Below, in pieces: positions 11,561 through 21,315 of a DNA stretch of 64,000 nt. Made by a program: the position numbers and the translations under genes. Positions within the stretch are counted from its first letter, which is position 1, and each line of letters begins with the position of its first letter. Source of the stretch: Megaustenia siamemsis. Lineage: Eukaryota > Mollusca > Gastropoda > Stylommatophora > Ariophantidae. Location: positions 60,601,582-60,665,581 of the forward strand of contig JAVIAB010000059.1 in the NCBI GenBank assembly GCA_032433765.1. The letters run 5' to 3'. The notes below the pieces were generated by a model. It was not told the origin of the DNA. It ran no database searches and was given only the letters and a program-made list of their open reading frames with translations.

Positions 11561-12150
11561 TAGGAAACGCCAACCGAAGAGCAAAAGATAAATTCATGGA
11601 GTATTAAAAACACAAGGAAACATAACAGTATGAGATGTCAACCGAAGAGCAAACGATGGATTGATGGAATATTACAAACACTAGGAAACAAAACAGTAGA
11701 AAACATAACTGTATGAAACAAAACAGCAGGAAACATAAGACTAGTAAACATAACAGTAAGAAACGCCAACCAAAGAGCAAAGGACAAATTCATGGAGCAT
11801 TATAAACCCTAGGAAACGTAACTGTAGGAAACATACCACTTAGAAACATAACTGTAGGAAACATAACAGTAGTAAACATAACACTAGGAAATATAACAGT
11901 AAGAAGAACCAACCAAAGAGCAAAAGATAAATTCATGGAACATTAGATACACTAGGAAACATAACTGTAGGAAACATAACAGGAGGAAAAACCAACCGAA
12001 GAGCAAAAGATGGACTGATGGGATATTAGAAACACTATGAAACATAACAGCAAGAGATACTAATCGAAGAGCAAAAGACAACAAATTATATCTCACCTTG
12101 ACGCTGAAAGGCAAATGTATAAGGAAAGAACAAACATAAGAAGACAAAGA
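11561..12150 (+). repeat. degenerate higher-order repeats of LINE R3 3' end
   Basis: About four irregular units of 120-190 bp each hold aggaaacataac copies plus caaccgaagagcaaaag and attcatggagyatta, the R3 codons on either side of the 15-bp core. The last unit runs into the R3 3' terminus (LTLTLKGKCIRKEQT). Confidence 0.75.
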
Positions 12151-12354
12151 ATAAAAAACAAACTATAACATAATAACTGACTCGTAATAGCAGTCCGTGT
12201 GTTACTGGGGCCTCATTATGAGGGAAGTAAAGAATAGTAACTCTGTGACCTTACAGTCATGTCGTAAAAGTGCGACTTAGGAGGTTGATTGTTGGCTTGA
12301 CAAGCTGTCATTGTAAAAAAAAGTATTGTTATGGAAACAGAGCCATAGATTTTA

Positions 12355-12475
12355 GATGCAGTAATATCTGCAATATGTGCTATTTTGGCACGCAAGGTTT
12401 CTGTTTTTGAGATTGTGGTTCTGCCCTATGGGCCGTCTTCGGCTCGAAAGGACAATAGATAGATAGATAGTAATA
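12355..12475 (+). mobile_element. short (~100-bp) interspersed repeat with microsatellite tail, copy 1
   Basis: Shares atctgcaatatgtgc, ttttggcac and cttcggctcgaaaggac with 13309-13412. The tail is (atag)n here and (ta)n there, which suggests insertion of a short element at, or generating, microsatellites. Confidence 0.55.
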
Positions 12476-12714
12476 GCAACTGTACCAGGCGACGAAAGTT
12501 GGGAAAAGATTAAAACTCATCGTTCTCTTGATCTAATTTAAGTTATCTGACGCTTATCTGGACATGTAAGTCACGACAACCAGAGCTAGAAACACCAACA
12601 AGATGGCTGGAAAATTGGTTTTCGGAAGTTGTAAGTGTTGGTTAGATGTATATATTGCTTCTGAAATAATCCGTTATCATTAATGCAATATATATTTATA
12701 TTACACACTTACAC
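12476..12714. other. segment duplicated at 47450-47700
   Basis: Shares gaaaagattaaaact, aagtcacgacaa, caacaagatggctggaaaat and aagttgtaagtgttggtta with 47480-47640. It follows an R3 LINE in both places, so the LINE and its flank were duplicated together. No gene seen. Confidence 0.7.
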
Positions 12715-12915
12715 TTTTTCTTTCTCTCACTCTCTCTCATTCTTTCTCTTGCTCTCTCTCTCTCTATATATATATATATACATATACATATATACATACA
12801 TACATACATACATACATACATACATACATACATACATACATACATACATACATACATACATACATACACACATACATACATACATACATACATACATACA
12901 TACATACATACATAA
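12715..12915. repeat. compound microsatellite (CT)n-(TA)n-(CATA)n
   Basis: Pyrimidine run to about 12766, (ta)n to about 12780, then about 33 copies of cata. The long ORFs here are artefacts. Confidence 0.95.
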
Positions 12916-12975
12916 ATAAACCATAATATTGAAATTCACCAAATCTCTGTTTTAAACTTTCACACTCTCCAAATT

Positions 12976-13237
12976 AGGGAGCCGCGATAGCTCAGTGGTT
13001 AGTGAACTGGACTACAGAGGACAAGGGGTAGGGTTCGATCCCAACCGACGGCTTCCGGGTTCACCCAGCCTTAAATGGGTACCGGATTTTTTTCTGGGAA
13101 AGTAAAGCAGCACGGACGTAAAACCGACCACATTACCCTAAAAATCATGTGCTGAAGGTCTGTAAAATATAGTGTCACTAACACCATATTTCCCTATACG
13201 CCACTTGGCGTGACGGGGGTACTTTACTTTTTTTTTT
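12976..13237 (+). mobile_element. SINE-A, full-length, 12-bp TSD
   Basis: tRNA-like head with A box tagctcagtgg (12988-12998) and B box ggttcgatccc (13032-13042). The 5' ggagccg can pair with cggcttcc at the end of the head like an acceptor stem. Unrelated body, then a T-rich tail. Flanked by actctccaaatt at 12964-12975 and 13238-13249. Confidence 0.92.
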
Positions 13238-13308
13238 ACTCTCCAAATTGTTTTCAAATTTATCTTTCAAATTGCAGTCAGTTATTCTGTTTTATATATA
13301 TATATATA

Positions 13309-13411
13309 TATATGCAGTGATCTCTGCAATATGTGCCACTTTGGCACTCAGGATTTTTGTTTTTGAGATTCTGGTTCTGCCCTATGCTTCGAGTCTTCGG
13401 CTCGAAAGGAC

Positions 13412-13462
<51 letters not shown>
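13309..13462 (+). mobile_element. short interspersed repeat with (TA)n tail, copy 2
   Basis: About 100 bp related to 12355-12475, followed by about 24 copies of ta and preceded by a shorter (ta)n at 13286-13312. Confidence 0.55.
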
Positions 13463-13468
<6 letters not shown>

Positions 13469-13469
13469 G

Positions 13470-14048
13470 TTCTTAAATGTTACATAGAGCCAGTCTTAAC
13501 ATACGGATGCGAATCATGGACAATAGGACAACAGACAAGAAAATCACTGAAGTCTGTAGAAATGTGGTTTAACAGAAGAATGTGGAGAATACCATGGACA
13601 TCTAAGAAGAGTAAGGACATTTTTCTGAAAGAGGTCAAAGTAAAAAGAGAGCTAATTTTCAATATTAGGAAGAAACAATCATCATTTTTGGCCATGTAAT
13701 GAGAAGAGAACAACTGGAATATATTGTAACAACTGGAAAAATTGAGGGACGAAAAGATAGAGGGAAGCAAAGAGAAAAAATGCCAGACAGCTTAAGAGAA
13801 TGGCTTGGCAGAAGGTCAACATCAGAAATTCTAAATAGCTGTCGAGATCGAAAGTTATGGAGAGACATGATCACCTACGGATGTCGGATGTGTTGGGCCG
13901 AAAGGCACAAATATCACAGTTATACTGTAAACTACAACACAACGCAGACACGCCCACTTGACGCCCTTTTAAAGCGGATGATGAAGAGGTACACTCCTTT
14001 AGTCATAGGGGGGCGAACGCAAGCAAGCAAGCCAGCAGACCCGGTACT

Positions 14049-14079
<31 letters not shown>

Positions 14080-14085
14080 ATATAT
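13470..14085 (+). mobile_element. LINE 3' end, family R1, with internal insertion
   Basis: Decodes the RT C-terminal region: YGCESWTIGQQTRKS near 13505-13550, RREQLEYIVTTGKIEG near 13700-13745, then REWLGRRSTSEI. Frameshift near 13680. The normal 3' end (cctacgccagca...tacttgatgatg) is split by about 150 bp of unrelated sequence at 13879-14031. The tail is a long (gat)n. Confidence 0.85.
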
Positions 14086-14270
14086 ATATATGTCTTTATT
14101 CTACTCACTTTTCAACTATCTATATATCTTTCTGTCTGTCTGTCTGTCTGTCTATATATATATATATCTATCTGTCTCTCTGTCTGTCTGTCTATATATA
14201 TATATCTTTCTGTCTGTCTGTCTGCTGTACATCCGTCTATCCGTCCATCCATCCACCCATCCCATCTATC
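14086..14270. repeat. compound microsatellite (TA)n/(CTGT)n/(CCAT)n
   Basis: Alternating tatata, ctgtctgt and atccatcc blocks directly after the R1 tail. Confidence 0.9.
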
Positions 14271-14279
14271 CACATAAAT

Positions 14280-14473
14280 CTAAAAGAAAACCATTAGCAA
14301 CAATACTACGGTTAGAAAAACAAAGCTCAACTACTATGAAGAAACTAAAATTTCATGTTAAAAAGAAAATAAAAGCTATATTTTGAAGGAAACACAGCAG
14401 AAAAATATCACTCAAGAAATATCAAATAAACATTTGTATTGTTACCAATTACCCAGATGACCTGCACGCAAAA
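14280..14473 (+). promoter_or_regulatory. presumed 5' UTR/promoter of gene A
   Basis: Partly conserved with 50400-50547 upstream of gene C (ggaaacacag; accaattaccnagatgacct). The conservation reflects duplication. No TATA box or other element is clear enough to assign. Confidence 0.35.
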
Positions 14474-14548
14474 ATGAGCTGCCTAATTCGATTGATAAAT
14501 CTTGGATTGATGATCGCCCTTGTACTGGGAGATGACTGCCCATATAAG
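14474..14548 (+). CDS. gene A exon 1: signal peptide
   Basis: ATG at 14474 opens 25 codons: a hydrophobic leader (LIRLINLGLMIALVLG) followed by DDCPYK, ending at aag|gtacaa. It is phase 0 to exon 2. Cleavage after residue 19 (Gly) would leave the first cap cysteine near the mature N terminus. Length and ending (CPYK before the donor) match gene B exon 1, which supports the start. Intron 1 (14549-21956) carries two SINE-A copies, an R2 fragment, a Merlin transposon, two RH fragments, an M440 copy and a GGAT minisatellite. Confidence 0.85.
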
Positions 14549-14587
14549 GTACAACAACATTTGTAATTATGTTTTAATATATTGATA

Positions 14588-14845
14588 AACTATGAGCCGC
14601 GATAGCTCAGAGGTTAGTGAACTGGGCTTCTTAGGACAAGAGGTAGGGTTCGATCCTGATCGAGGCCTCAAGGTTCTCCCAGCCGTAAATGGGTACCCGA
14701 TTTCTTCTGGGTAAGTAAAGAGGCACAGGGATAATACCGACCACATTACACCAAAAACCATGTGCCGAAGGTCTGTGAAAATTATGGTCACCAACACCAT
14801 TTTTCATATACACTACTTGACGTGACGGGGGCACTTTACTTACTT
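14588..14845 (+). mobile_element. SINE-A in gene A intron 1
   Basis: Head gagccgcgatagctcag at about 14594, body and T-rich tail to about 14845. Flanks share tatattgata (14578-14587 and 14846-14855), a probable 10-bp TSD. It sits 40 bp after the exon 1 donor. Confidence 0.88.
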
Positions 14846-14904
14846 TATATTGATATACTAGTACACATAACTAACCTGTACTATAAAAAAACAAATCCGA
14901 AAAA

Positions 14905-15150
14905 AACTTCACAAACAAGGAAGCCAACTGAGAGTGTTACACAACAGGCCCTTTTTTGGAATCCCCTTGGAAAAAAAACAAAGAGGAAGACCAAGGAATT
15001 CTTGAAGAAGACAGATAGAAGCAGAGATAAAGATGATGTGTAAGACATGGAATGATCTTAAAAGAATTGCAAGGAACAGAACGGCTTGGAAAAGGGTTTG
15101 TTGAAGACCTATGCTCCATAGGGAGCTGAAAGGTGGAGGAAGAAGTGCAC
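14905..15150 (+). mobile_element. LINE 3' end, family R2
   Basis: Decodes, with shifts, the RT tail ESVTQQALFWNP, a basic GRPRNS-like segment and WNDLKRIARNRTAWKRV. Related to 30766-31425, 54575-54800 and 57145-57956 (-). Broken. Confidence 0.78.
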
Positions 15151-15406
15151 AAAACATTTCATATACATACACGTATATTACGCACACACACACACACACA
15201 CATAGTCGGACCATTAATATGAGGCTACTTCTCTGAAGAAACGAAGTGGGACTTTATTTTATCCCAGCTGAGGAATAATTTTAACGGAGCCTTATTTTCT
15301 TTCCATTGTTGCCAGTTACGTTGGCGTCGTTGTGCTTATATTTCTTATATTTTTTTTTAAAAATTACTTATTATATAAACAATATTAATTTGATATATGT
15401 TTTCTT

Positions 15407-15530
15407 GGTAATTTCCTAGTTTGATCAGATATATTATTTCAGTTTGGAAGAGTGATGTCCCCTAAAATATGTCTGCCAAAATACAGTGGTTCTACGCATT
15501 CTTGGCGTTGGGGTCATTACGCTGGCATGT
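15407..15530 (+). repeat. Merlin left TIR (124 bp)
   Basis: Read against the reverse complement of 17216-17339, no mismatch was found by eye. Divergence begins right after catgt at 15530. It lies 3' of the transposase gene. Confidence 0.93.
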
Positions 15531-15858
15531 AATCATTTCGGAGTATCTGTTGATTGGGCGTTGGGTCCAGGGGATATATTTATAACGCGTGACAAAAACG
15601 ACGCCACTCGGCCTAATTATGATCTTCTGATCGAAGGGAATTGTGCGGTTGATTACCAATCGCCGTAATTTACTGCCAAATATTGGAAGATTGTCAAACT
15701 TTGGCTATTAATTAAAATGCACATACACACACATAAATACAAAAAAATATCTAGAAATAGCTTTACGAAACACAATGCAACGTCTGTATTACCTCAAATT
15801 ACCTGTCAGCGATTAGCAATCTGGTGCGGAGCTTGAGAATAACAACGAGTGTGATGAA

Positions 15859-15874
15859 AGTCCTCAAAAGGACC
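15859..15874 (-). promoter_or_regulatory. third, divergent histone-like stem-loop in transposase 3' region
   Basis: Minus strand ggtccttttgaggact: a 5-bp GTCCT/AGGAC stem extended by a possible G-U pair, loop TTTG. It is the most distal of three similar hairpins and the weakest match. Confidence 0.45.
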
Positions 15875-15923
15875 ATAGTGAAAACTCTAGGCAATCTAAA
15901 ATAGTTAATTGTGAATGTTTGGT

Positions 15924-15939
15924 TGTCCTGAAAAGGACA
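15924..15939 (-). promoter_or_regulatory. second histone-like stem-loop in transposase 3' region
   Basis: Minus strand tgtccttttcaggaca: 6-bp stem, 4-nt loop TTTC. The geometry and core match the animal replication-dependent histone mRNA 3' stem-loop; only the outer pair (T-A rather than G-C) departs from the usual form. Confidence 0.55.
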
Positions 15940-15974
15940 GTTGTGAAGTGGGCAGGTTTGGAGCAATCTTATGT

Positions 15975-15990
15975 TGTCCTGAAAAGGACA
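15975..15990 (-). promoter_or_regulatory. first histone-like stem-loop, 24 nt after transposase stop
   Basis: Minus strand tgtccttttcaggaca, identical to 15924-15939, 24 nt downstream of the transposase TAA. In histone mRNAs the equivalent hairpin sits a few tens of nucleotides after the stop and directs 3' cleavage without polyadenylation. No AATAAA or ATTAAA was seen on the minus strand between the stop and the TIR end. The function is inference. Confidence 0.58.
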
Positions 15991-16014
15991 GTAGTTTGCA
16001 GGGATGTGATGATT

Positions 16015-16998
16015 TTACACAGGATAACTCTCTGCAATTCCTGTAATTAGCGTCCCTAGGACGTTTCCTTGTCTGATTTCATTTCTGAAGGCGAATTCGT
16101 GTAGAAACGATGGGAACAATGTACACCTAGTGCCGAACTGTCTCTTCAATTTCCTTTTGGCCCGCATCCACATATTTTCAATATTCTGTGTGTGAATTTC
16201 GGGATAATCTGGGTCGACAAAATTCTCTTGATGTATGACTGAACAATGGGTATAAATACCATTTGCAATTCGACTGATATTGGCATATGCAGAATAGCCG
16301 TCAGAAATAATGTGGCTTCCAGGTAAAATATGGGCAACTATCTCTTTTGTTAAAGTAGCCTCGGAGCGATCTGGTACTTCTACTAGAAAGCATTTTCCTG
16401 AAATCCTTTCTATTCCACCGAACACCCTGTGACCCTCATTCCATTGTCCCCTGTGATATTTTCGGTGAAAATATTTGGACTCGTCAATTTCCACAACGAT
16501 TGGTTGGCCTAGAATGTCCATACCACCAATTTGACTGAAGTGTCTGACCATGTATTTCTCACATTCCTCGCGTAAAAAATTACACCAATCCACTACAGTA
16601 TTTTTATTGACGCCTGCCTCATGCTGGATCAAGCTCTGTGGAAAATCGCTGCTCCAACAGTAGATCATAATTAAAATTTGTTTTAGTGATAGATGGCTCT
16701 TTGTGAAAAATGATCCATCACGAACGGACTTTCCAAAACTGCACCCCTGACATGACCACTGATAGCCATCAACTCCTCTGCTGTAGGCTACTAAACGCGC
16801 AGGCATATGACAAATGTTGCATAGACACGTATTTATTATTAGTCTACGCTTAGCTAACCACTGAATACACAATTTATTAGTGGCAATCTCGGGAATCAGA
16901 GTTAGTAAATTCCATCTATCCTCTGCAATGATGTCATGAAAAGTCATGATCTGCCCAACATTCACAACTTCAGTTGGGGCTCTAGGTCGCCCGGTCAT
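16015..16998 (-). CDS. Merlin transposase (ISXO2-like DDE domain), intact
   Basis: 327 codons with no break. The N-terminal third holds a zinc ribbon with two CxxC pairs (CNICHMP near residues 60-66 and CQGC near 82-85). The ISXO2-type DDE core follows: VVEIDESKYF (first Asp, near 170), HIISDGYSAY (second Asp, near 230) and HTQNIENMWMRAKRKLKR (Glu, near 270). The basic C terminus ends ESYPV. The enzyme would excise and reinsert the element through its TIRs. Start: the first ATG at 16998 gives MTGRPRAP, a normal length for the family. An AT-rich palindrome, ctatatatatagg (17079-17091), about 85 bp upstream is a plausible TATA box. The three hairpins after the stop are the unusual part. Confidence 0.93.
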   Translation of the reverse strand: MTGRPRAPTEVVNVGQIMTFHDIIAEDRWNLLTLIPEIATNKLCIQWLAKRRLIINTCLCNICHMPARLVAYSRGVDGYQWSCQGCSFGKSVRDGSFFTKSHLSLKQILIMIYCWSSDFPQSLIQHEAGVNKNTVVDWCNFLREECEKYMVRHFSQIGGMDILGQPIVVEIDESKYFHRKYHRGQWNEGHRVFGGIERISGKCFLVEVPDRSEATLTKEIVAHILPGSHIISDGYSAYANISRIANGIYTHCSVIHQENFVDPDYPEIHTQNIENMWMRAKRKLKRQFGTRCTLFPSFLHEFAFRNEIRQGNVLGTLITGIAESYPV

Positions 16999-17078
16999 TT
17001 TGCAAATACAGTAGTACCAAATTCAAGTAAGTGAACTCAGAACTGCTTAGCTGGTTTTTAAATATTAGACAAACTAGC

Positions 17079-17091
17079 CTATATATATAGG
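17079..17091 (-). promoter_or_regulatory. possible TATA box of Merlin transposase
   Basis: cctatatatatag on the minus strand, about 85 bp before the ATG and inside the element. AT-rich context limits confidence. Confidence 0.35.
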
Positions 17092-17215
17092 CGGATAATT
17101 AGTAAGAAGAAGCATAAGAAAGGATAGGGGTTCAGCCAATTATTATTTAACATCTCGATTTGGACGCAGACGCTGACCCGAACGCCACGCTGACCCAAAC
17201 GCCAGTGTGAGTGAC

Positions 17216-17339
17216 ACATGCCAGCGTAATGACCCCAACGCCAAGAATGCGTAGAACCACTGTATTTTGGCAGACATATTTTAGGGGACATCACTCTTCC
17301 AAACTGAAATAATATATCTGATCAAACTAGGAAATTACC
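17216..17339 (-). repeat. Merlin right TIR (124 bp)
   Basis: Reverse complement of the left TIR. It lies upstream of the transposase gene, so it may contain part of its promoter. Confidence 0.93.
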
Positions 17340-17486
17340 GTTTTCTTTTGTGTTGTCATTTATGGACAACACATTGAATCTTATAACTGACTTATTTCAT
17401 GTTTTTAATTTTAAGTTGCTATATATACTATCCATTTGATAATTTACGTAGACAAGGTTTCATGGGACTAGTTGAAAAAAAAAAAA

Positions 17487-17757
17487 CAAGTTGAGCCCCT
17501 GTCACGCCAAGTGGCGTATATGGAATAAGGTGTTAGTGACCATAAATTTTACAGACCTTGATTTTTGTTATGAAATGTTTTTTATCACTGCACATGATTT
17601 TTGGGGTAAAGTGGTCGGTATTACGCCCGTACCGCTTTACTTGTCCAGAAAAAAGTCTGGTACCCATTAAGATTAGGTGAACCTGGAAGCCGTCGATCAG
17701 GATCGAACTCTCTTGTCCTCTGTAGTCCAGTTCACTAACCACTGAGCTATCGCGGCT
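17487..17757 (-). mobile_element. SINE-A, minus strand
   Basis: Poly-A side at about 17477, body, and the head ending in gctatcgcggctccc at about 17757. B box gatcgaac and A box ccactgagcta are visible as complements. No clear TSD. Confidence 0.85.
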
Positions 17758-17759
17758 CC

Positions 17760-18055
17760 CTCAGGGGCCTGGTACATTACGATAATTTTTGTTTTATGAG
17801 ATATAATTTATGTTCGCGAAAACATTACATTTTTTAAACAATGTCATATATACATATATATAAGTAAATATAGTCAATATGATCATATTGTCGTATGTTA
17901 TTTGCATAACGTTCAACTTATCATCACATTCCATCTCAAAGAAAATCTGCCTCTAGCCAGATCTTCCAAAAAATGTTGCATTCGCCACAGCTCGTTTGAA
18001 AGAGTTTGTTCTGCAGTTAGATCTTCGATTTCTTTAGTTGACATGCTCAGTCTCT
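17760..18055. other. unassigned intron sequence
   Basis: AT-rich; nothing recognised. Confidence 0.4.
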
Positions 18056-18425
18056 CTTTGTTCTTTTGGCTATTTGGTTATGGAAGGCCTCGGTATCACT
18101 GCAAACAAATGAAAATCCATAATTGCTCAACAACATGTGCCAGTGGAATCATCAGAATTACTAACTCATCTTCCAAACAAAGAAAGGTAGCTGTAGTCCC
18201 CATCATGTCAGTCTCAGCACAAGCCAAAAAAACATAAGGTGAAACCGCACAGAAAGTGTACACAGCCAACTTTTCTCTGCCATACGATATCGTCATTCAT
18301 CGTAAACAATTGGAAAACCGAAACGTTGATCAAAATGTATGAAACACACAGCTCACGGTGTGCACAGAGCATCTAACTCAGTAGCTCCTGCAAAAAGGCT
18401 CTCTTTGAAATTTGGAAACTATTTT
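18056..18425 (-). mobile_element. M440 element, copy 2 (minus)
   Basis: Reverse complement of the M440 family: starts at the ccataaccaaa end (ggttatggaagg near 18075) and contains the complement of the ctgtgcacaccgtgagctg landmark near 18352-18370. Confidence 0.7.
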
Positions 18426-18655
18426 CAGCTCTCTTGGTCTGCCCTTGTCTCATTTTATGGGGAATCACACCTTCCATTACTGTTCTTTCCAGCCCACAGT
18501 GTCTTTTAATGTGGTGTGTGTTTCTTAAAGTTCTGTGTAGAATGATGTATATAAGTCAGTACAATGGTTAGGTCTTTTCATATGTTTTCCTTTCTGTGTT
18601 AGTTATAAACCAAGGTTGTATAAAATGGACAAACCAACAGGCAGATGTTTAGCAA

Positions 18656-19325
18656 GTTTAGGCATAGTAGACTGACCGACTGTGACGCATCTATGGTGGG
18701 CATTATATTGCACTATTATCGGCAGGCAGAATGGCCAAAGAAGACAGTGGTGCATACGTCATGACTACGAGTAGCATGACAATGGAGGTGATGGCAGTGA
18801 GTAAGGCATTCAAATGGTTAGAGTCACAAGACTACATCCACGCATGTATACTGAGTGATTCGATGAGCATGATAAAAAAAGCGGAGGCGGGCTCTGTACG
18901 CATGCAATGGTTAGATTCATTGCAGAAGTCAAAAATACGTTATGTCACCTTTGTCTATGTCCCTGGACATGCGGGAGTACGGGGAAATGTAAGAGCGGAC
19001 AGGTTGGCTAGCTGCGCTGTCGTTGAGGACGGTCAACCAATTGATCGGGCGGACATCATCAATGTCCTCCGAGATGGGGGAACAGCACAGGACTTCGACA
19101 AACACAAATCCACGTCACTTCTTCGAATGATAGAGATGGGAGTCAAGATGGGCACAGCCAGAAATGAGAAACATGTGGTGGGCGTGTAAGAAGACTTATC
19201 AACCAACACAAAAATGTAGTCGTCAATGGCTGGACACTGCGGGACGAGCTGAGGAGGGGATCTGAGCCTCTATGGACATGTTCGGAGTACAATCATGATG
19301 ACCCGCAAATAACTCAATAACTCAA
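18656..19325 (+). mobile_element. LINE 3' fragment with RNase H domain (family RH), copy 2
   Basis: The open stretch 18731-19189 (152 codons) encodes most of an RNase H domain: MTMEVMAVSKAFKWL (Glu), ACILSDSMSM (Asp), and VPGHAGVRGNVRADRLAS (His and last Asp). Downstream of a frameshift the frame continues with RTLINQH-like and WTLRDELRR segments to the tail actcaataactcaat. The first YTDGS Asp is missing through 5' truncation, so it is not functional. RNase H of this form is known from the pol proteins of some LINE clades. Confidence 0.85.
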
Positions 19326-19620
19326 TACGTTTCACGGTTACGTTTCCTCTCACGTTGCATTTTTCCAACCCTGTGACCTGTCCATATCTATTAGCTCTTT
19401 GCAGTCACTGTTATGGTGTTTTTGGACACAAATACTGTTTTTATCACTTCATCAGAATATTAAACATCTATAGATGCTTTACTGGTAAGGTTTTACCACA
19501 TAAGTTCACCTAACATTAGAATAACTACTAGGTTATCATGTTTCCTGATGTCAGATCATATATGTCGCATGTAATGTTGTTACAATAAGCTTATCCCACC
19601 AGCTTTGAGATAACAAATAT

Positions 19621-20650
19621 TAGAGATGGGTAGATAGACTATCGTATTGGATTAATCGACAGATAGATGTATTGCTGACCTACTATTTTAGAGAAATGTA
19701 ATTGTGAATGAATGGAGGTTCATATTGTCTTAATCAAACAATAATTAAATGCATAGATGACCTATTTTAGATGAATGGATAGATGAATGGAGTGTCCTAT
19801 TAGATTATTATTTTTAATGGATGAATGGATGTTTTGGATGGAATGTCCCATTGGATTAATTGACAGCTGATTAAATGTATAAATGCCTTTTTTTGTTAAA
19901 TGAATGGATAGATGTATGGATTAATGTATAGATGGATGGGGTGTCCTATTGGATTAATCGACAGATGTTTCGATGTATAGATGACCTACTATTTTAGATG
20001 AATTTATGGATGTCTGGATGGATGGATGGGCTGTCATATTAGGTTAATCGACAGATGATTAAATGTATAGACTACCTACTATTTTAATGAATTAATGGAT
20101 TTCAGATGGATGGAGTGGATTTATCGAAATATGTTTAAATGTTTCGATGGCCTACTATTTTGTATGGGTGGATGGATATATGACTGATTGTATGGATAGA
20201 TGGATATATGACTGATTGTATGGATAGATGGAAATATTTATTTCATGCTGGGATGGATATATTCATGCATGTGTGGATAGATTGACATATGGCTGATTGT
20301 ATGGATAGATGGATATATTTATTTCATGCTGGAATGGAAATATTCATGCATGTGTAGATAGATGGATATATGACTGATTGTATGGATAGATGAATATATT
20401 TATTTCATGCTGGGATGGATATATTCATGCATGTGTGGATAGATGGATATATGGCTGATTGTATAGGATGGATGGATATATTAATGCATGTATGGATAGA
20501 TGGATGGACGGATAGATGTATTCCTCATGTATGAATATATGGTTGCATGTATAGATAACTGAATATATGACTGCATGTATGGATGGATGGACGTATTGCT
20601 GCATGCAAAGATGGATGGATATAAGGCTGCTTATATAGATGGATGGATTG
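19621..20650. repeat. GGAT-rich minisatellite, part 1
   Basis: Irregular 70-100-bp units of ggatggat runs plus ggattaatcgacagatg and atgacctactatttt, grading into ~60-bp units (atatatgactgattgtatggatagatgg). A short unexpanded relative precedes exon 2 of gene C at 51225-51360. Confidence 0.88.
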
Positions 20651-21315
20651 AGTTATTGAGTTACTTGCGGGTCATCATCATTGCACTCCGAACATGTCCA
20701 TAAGAGCTCATATCCCCTCCTCAGCAAGTCTCGCAGTGTCCAGCGACTAACGATTCCAGTTCTGTGTTGGTTGATAAGTCTTCTTACACGCCCATTAAGT
20801 TTCTCATTTCTGGCTGTGCCCATCTTAACTCCCATCTCTTTCATCCGAAGTAGTGATGTGGATCTGTGTTTGTCGAAGTCATGTGCTCTTCCGACTTCTG
20901 GGAGGACATTGATGATGTGGGCCCGATCCATTGGTTACCCGTCCTCAACGACAGTGCAGCTAGCTAACCTGTTCGCTCTTTCATTACCCTTTAATCCCGC
21001 ATGTCCAGAGGCATAGACAAAGGTGACCTTACGTATTTTTGAGTTCTGTAACGACTTTAACCATTGCATGCGCACAGAGCCCGCCTCCACTTTTTTTTAT
21101 ATCATGCTCATCGTGCTCATCAGTATAAAGGCATGGGTGTAGTCTTATGACTCTAACCAGTAGAATGCCCTGGTCACCACCATCCCCTCCATCGTCATGC
21201 TACTCGTTCGTGATTATGACGTATGCATCACTGTCTTCTTTGACTGTTCTGCCTGCTGAGAATGCTGTAAATGCCAATTCACTTCTTTAGTGCCGTATTA
21301 CAGATCCGTAAAGAA
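20651..21315 (-). mobile_element. LINE 3' fragment with RNase H remnant (family RH), copy 3
   Basis: Antisense copy inside the GGAT array, starting at the tail (ttgagttattgagttactt). The minus strand reads MDRAHIINVLPEVGRAHDFD and WTLRDLLRRGYELLWTC. The RNase H core further right is degenerate. Confidence 0.83.

Larger units (their letters stand above)
15407..17339 (-). mobile_element. Merlin (IS1016/ISXO2-type) DNA transposon, apparently complete
   Basis: A 1933-bp element in gene A intron 1. It is bounded by identical 124-bp terminal inverted repeats (15407-15530 and 17216-17339, starting ggtaatttcc). An 8-bp target duplication, gttttctt, lies at 15399-15406 and 17340-17347. An uninterrupted transposase ORF fills 16015-16998 on the minus strand. 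Merlin elements make 8-9-bp duplications, which fits. TIR identity and the intact ORF point to recent insertion and possible activity. Confidence 0.95.

Noticed and set aside
10281..11597. ORFs of 345-417 codons on both strands
   Set aside because: Produced by a 15-bp minisatellite whose period is divisible by three; every frame stays open. The only real coding history is the LINE R3 tail.
15486..15668. 60-codon plus-strand ORF overlapping the Merlin left TIR
   Set aside because: Starts inside the TIR, no family resemblance; chance frame.
18731..19189. Stand-alone host RNase H gene
   Set aside because: Lacks the first catalytic motif, has two antisense relatives sharing the same tail, and sits in an intron; it is a truncated LINE.
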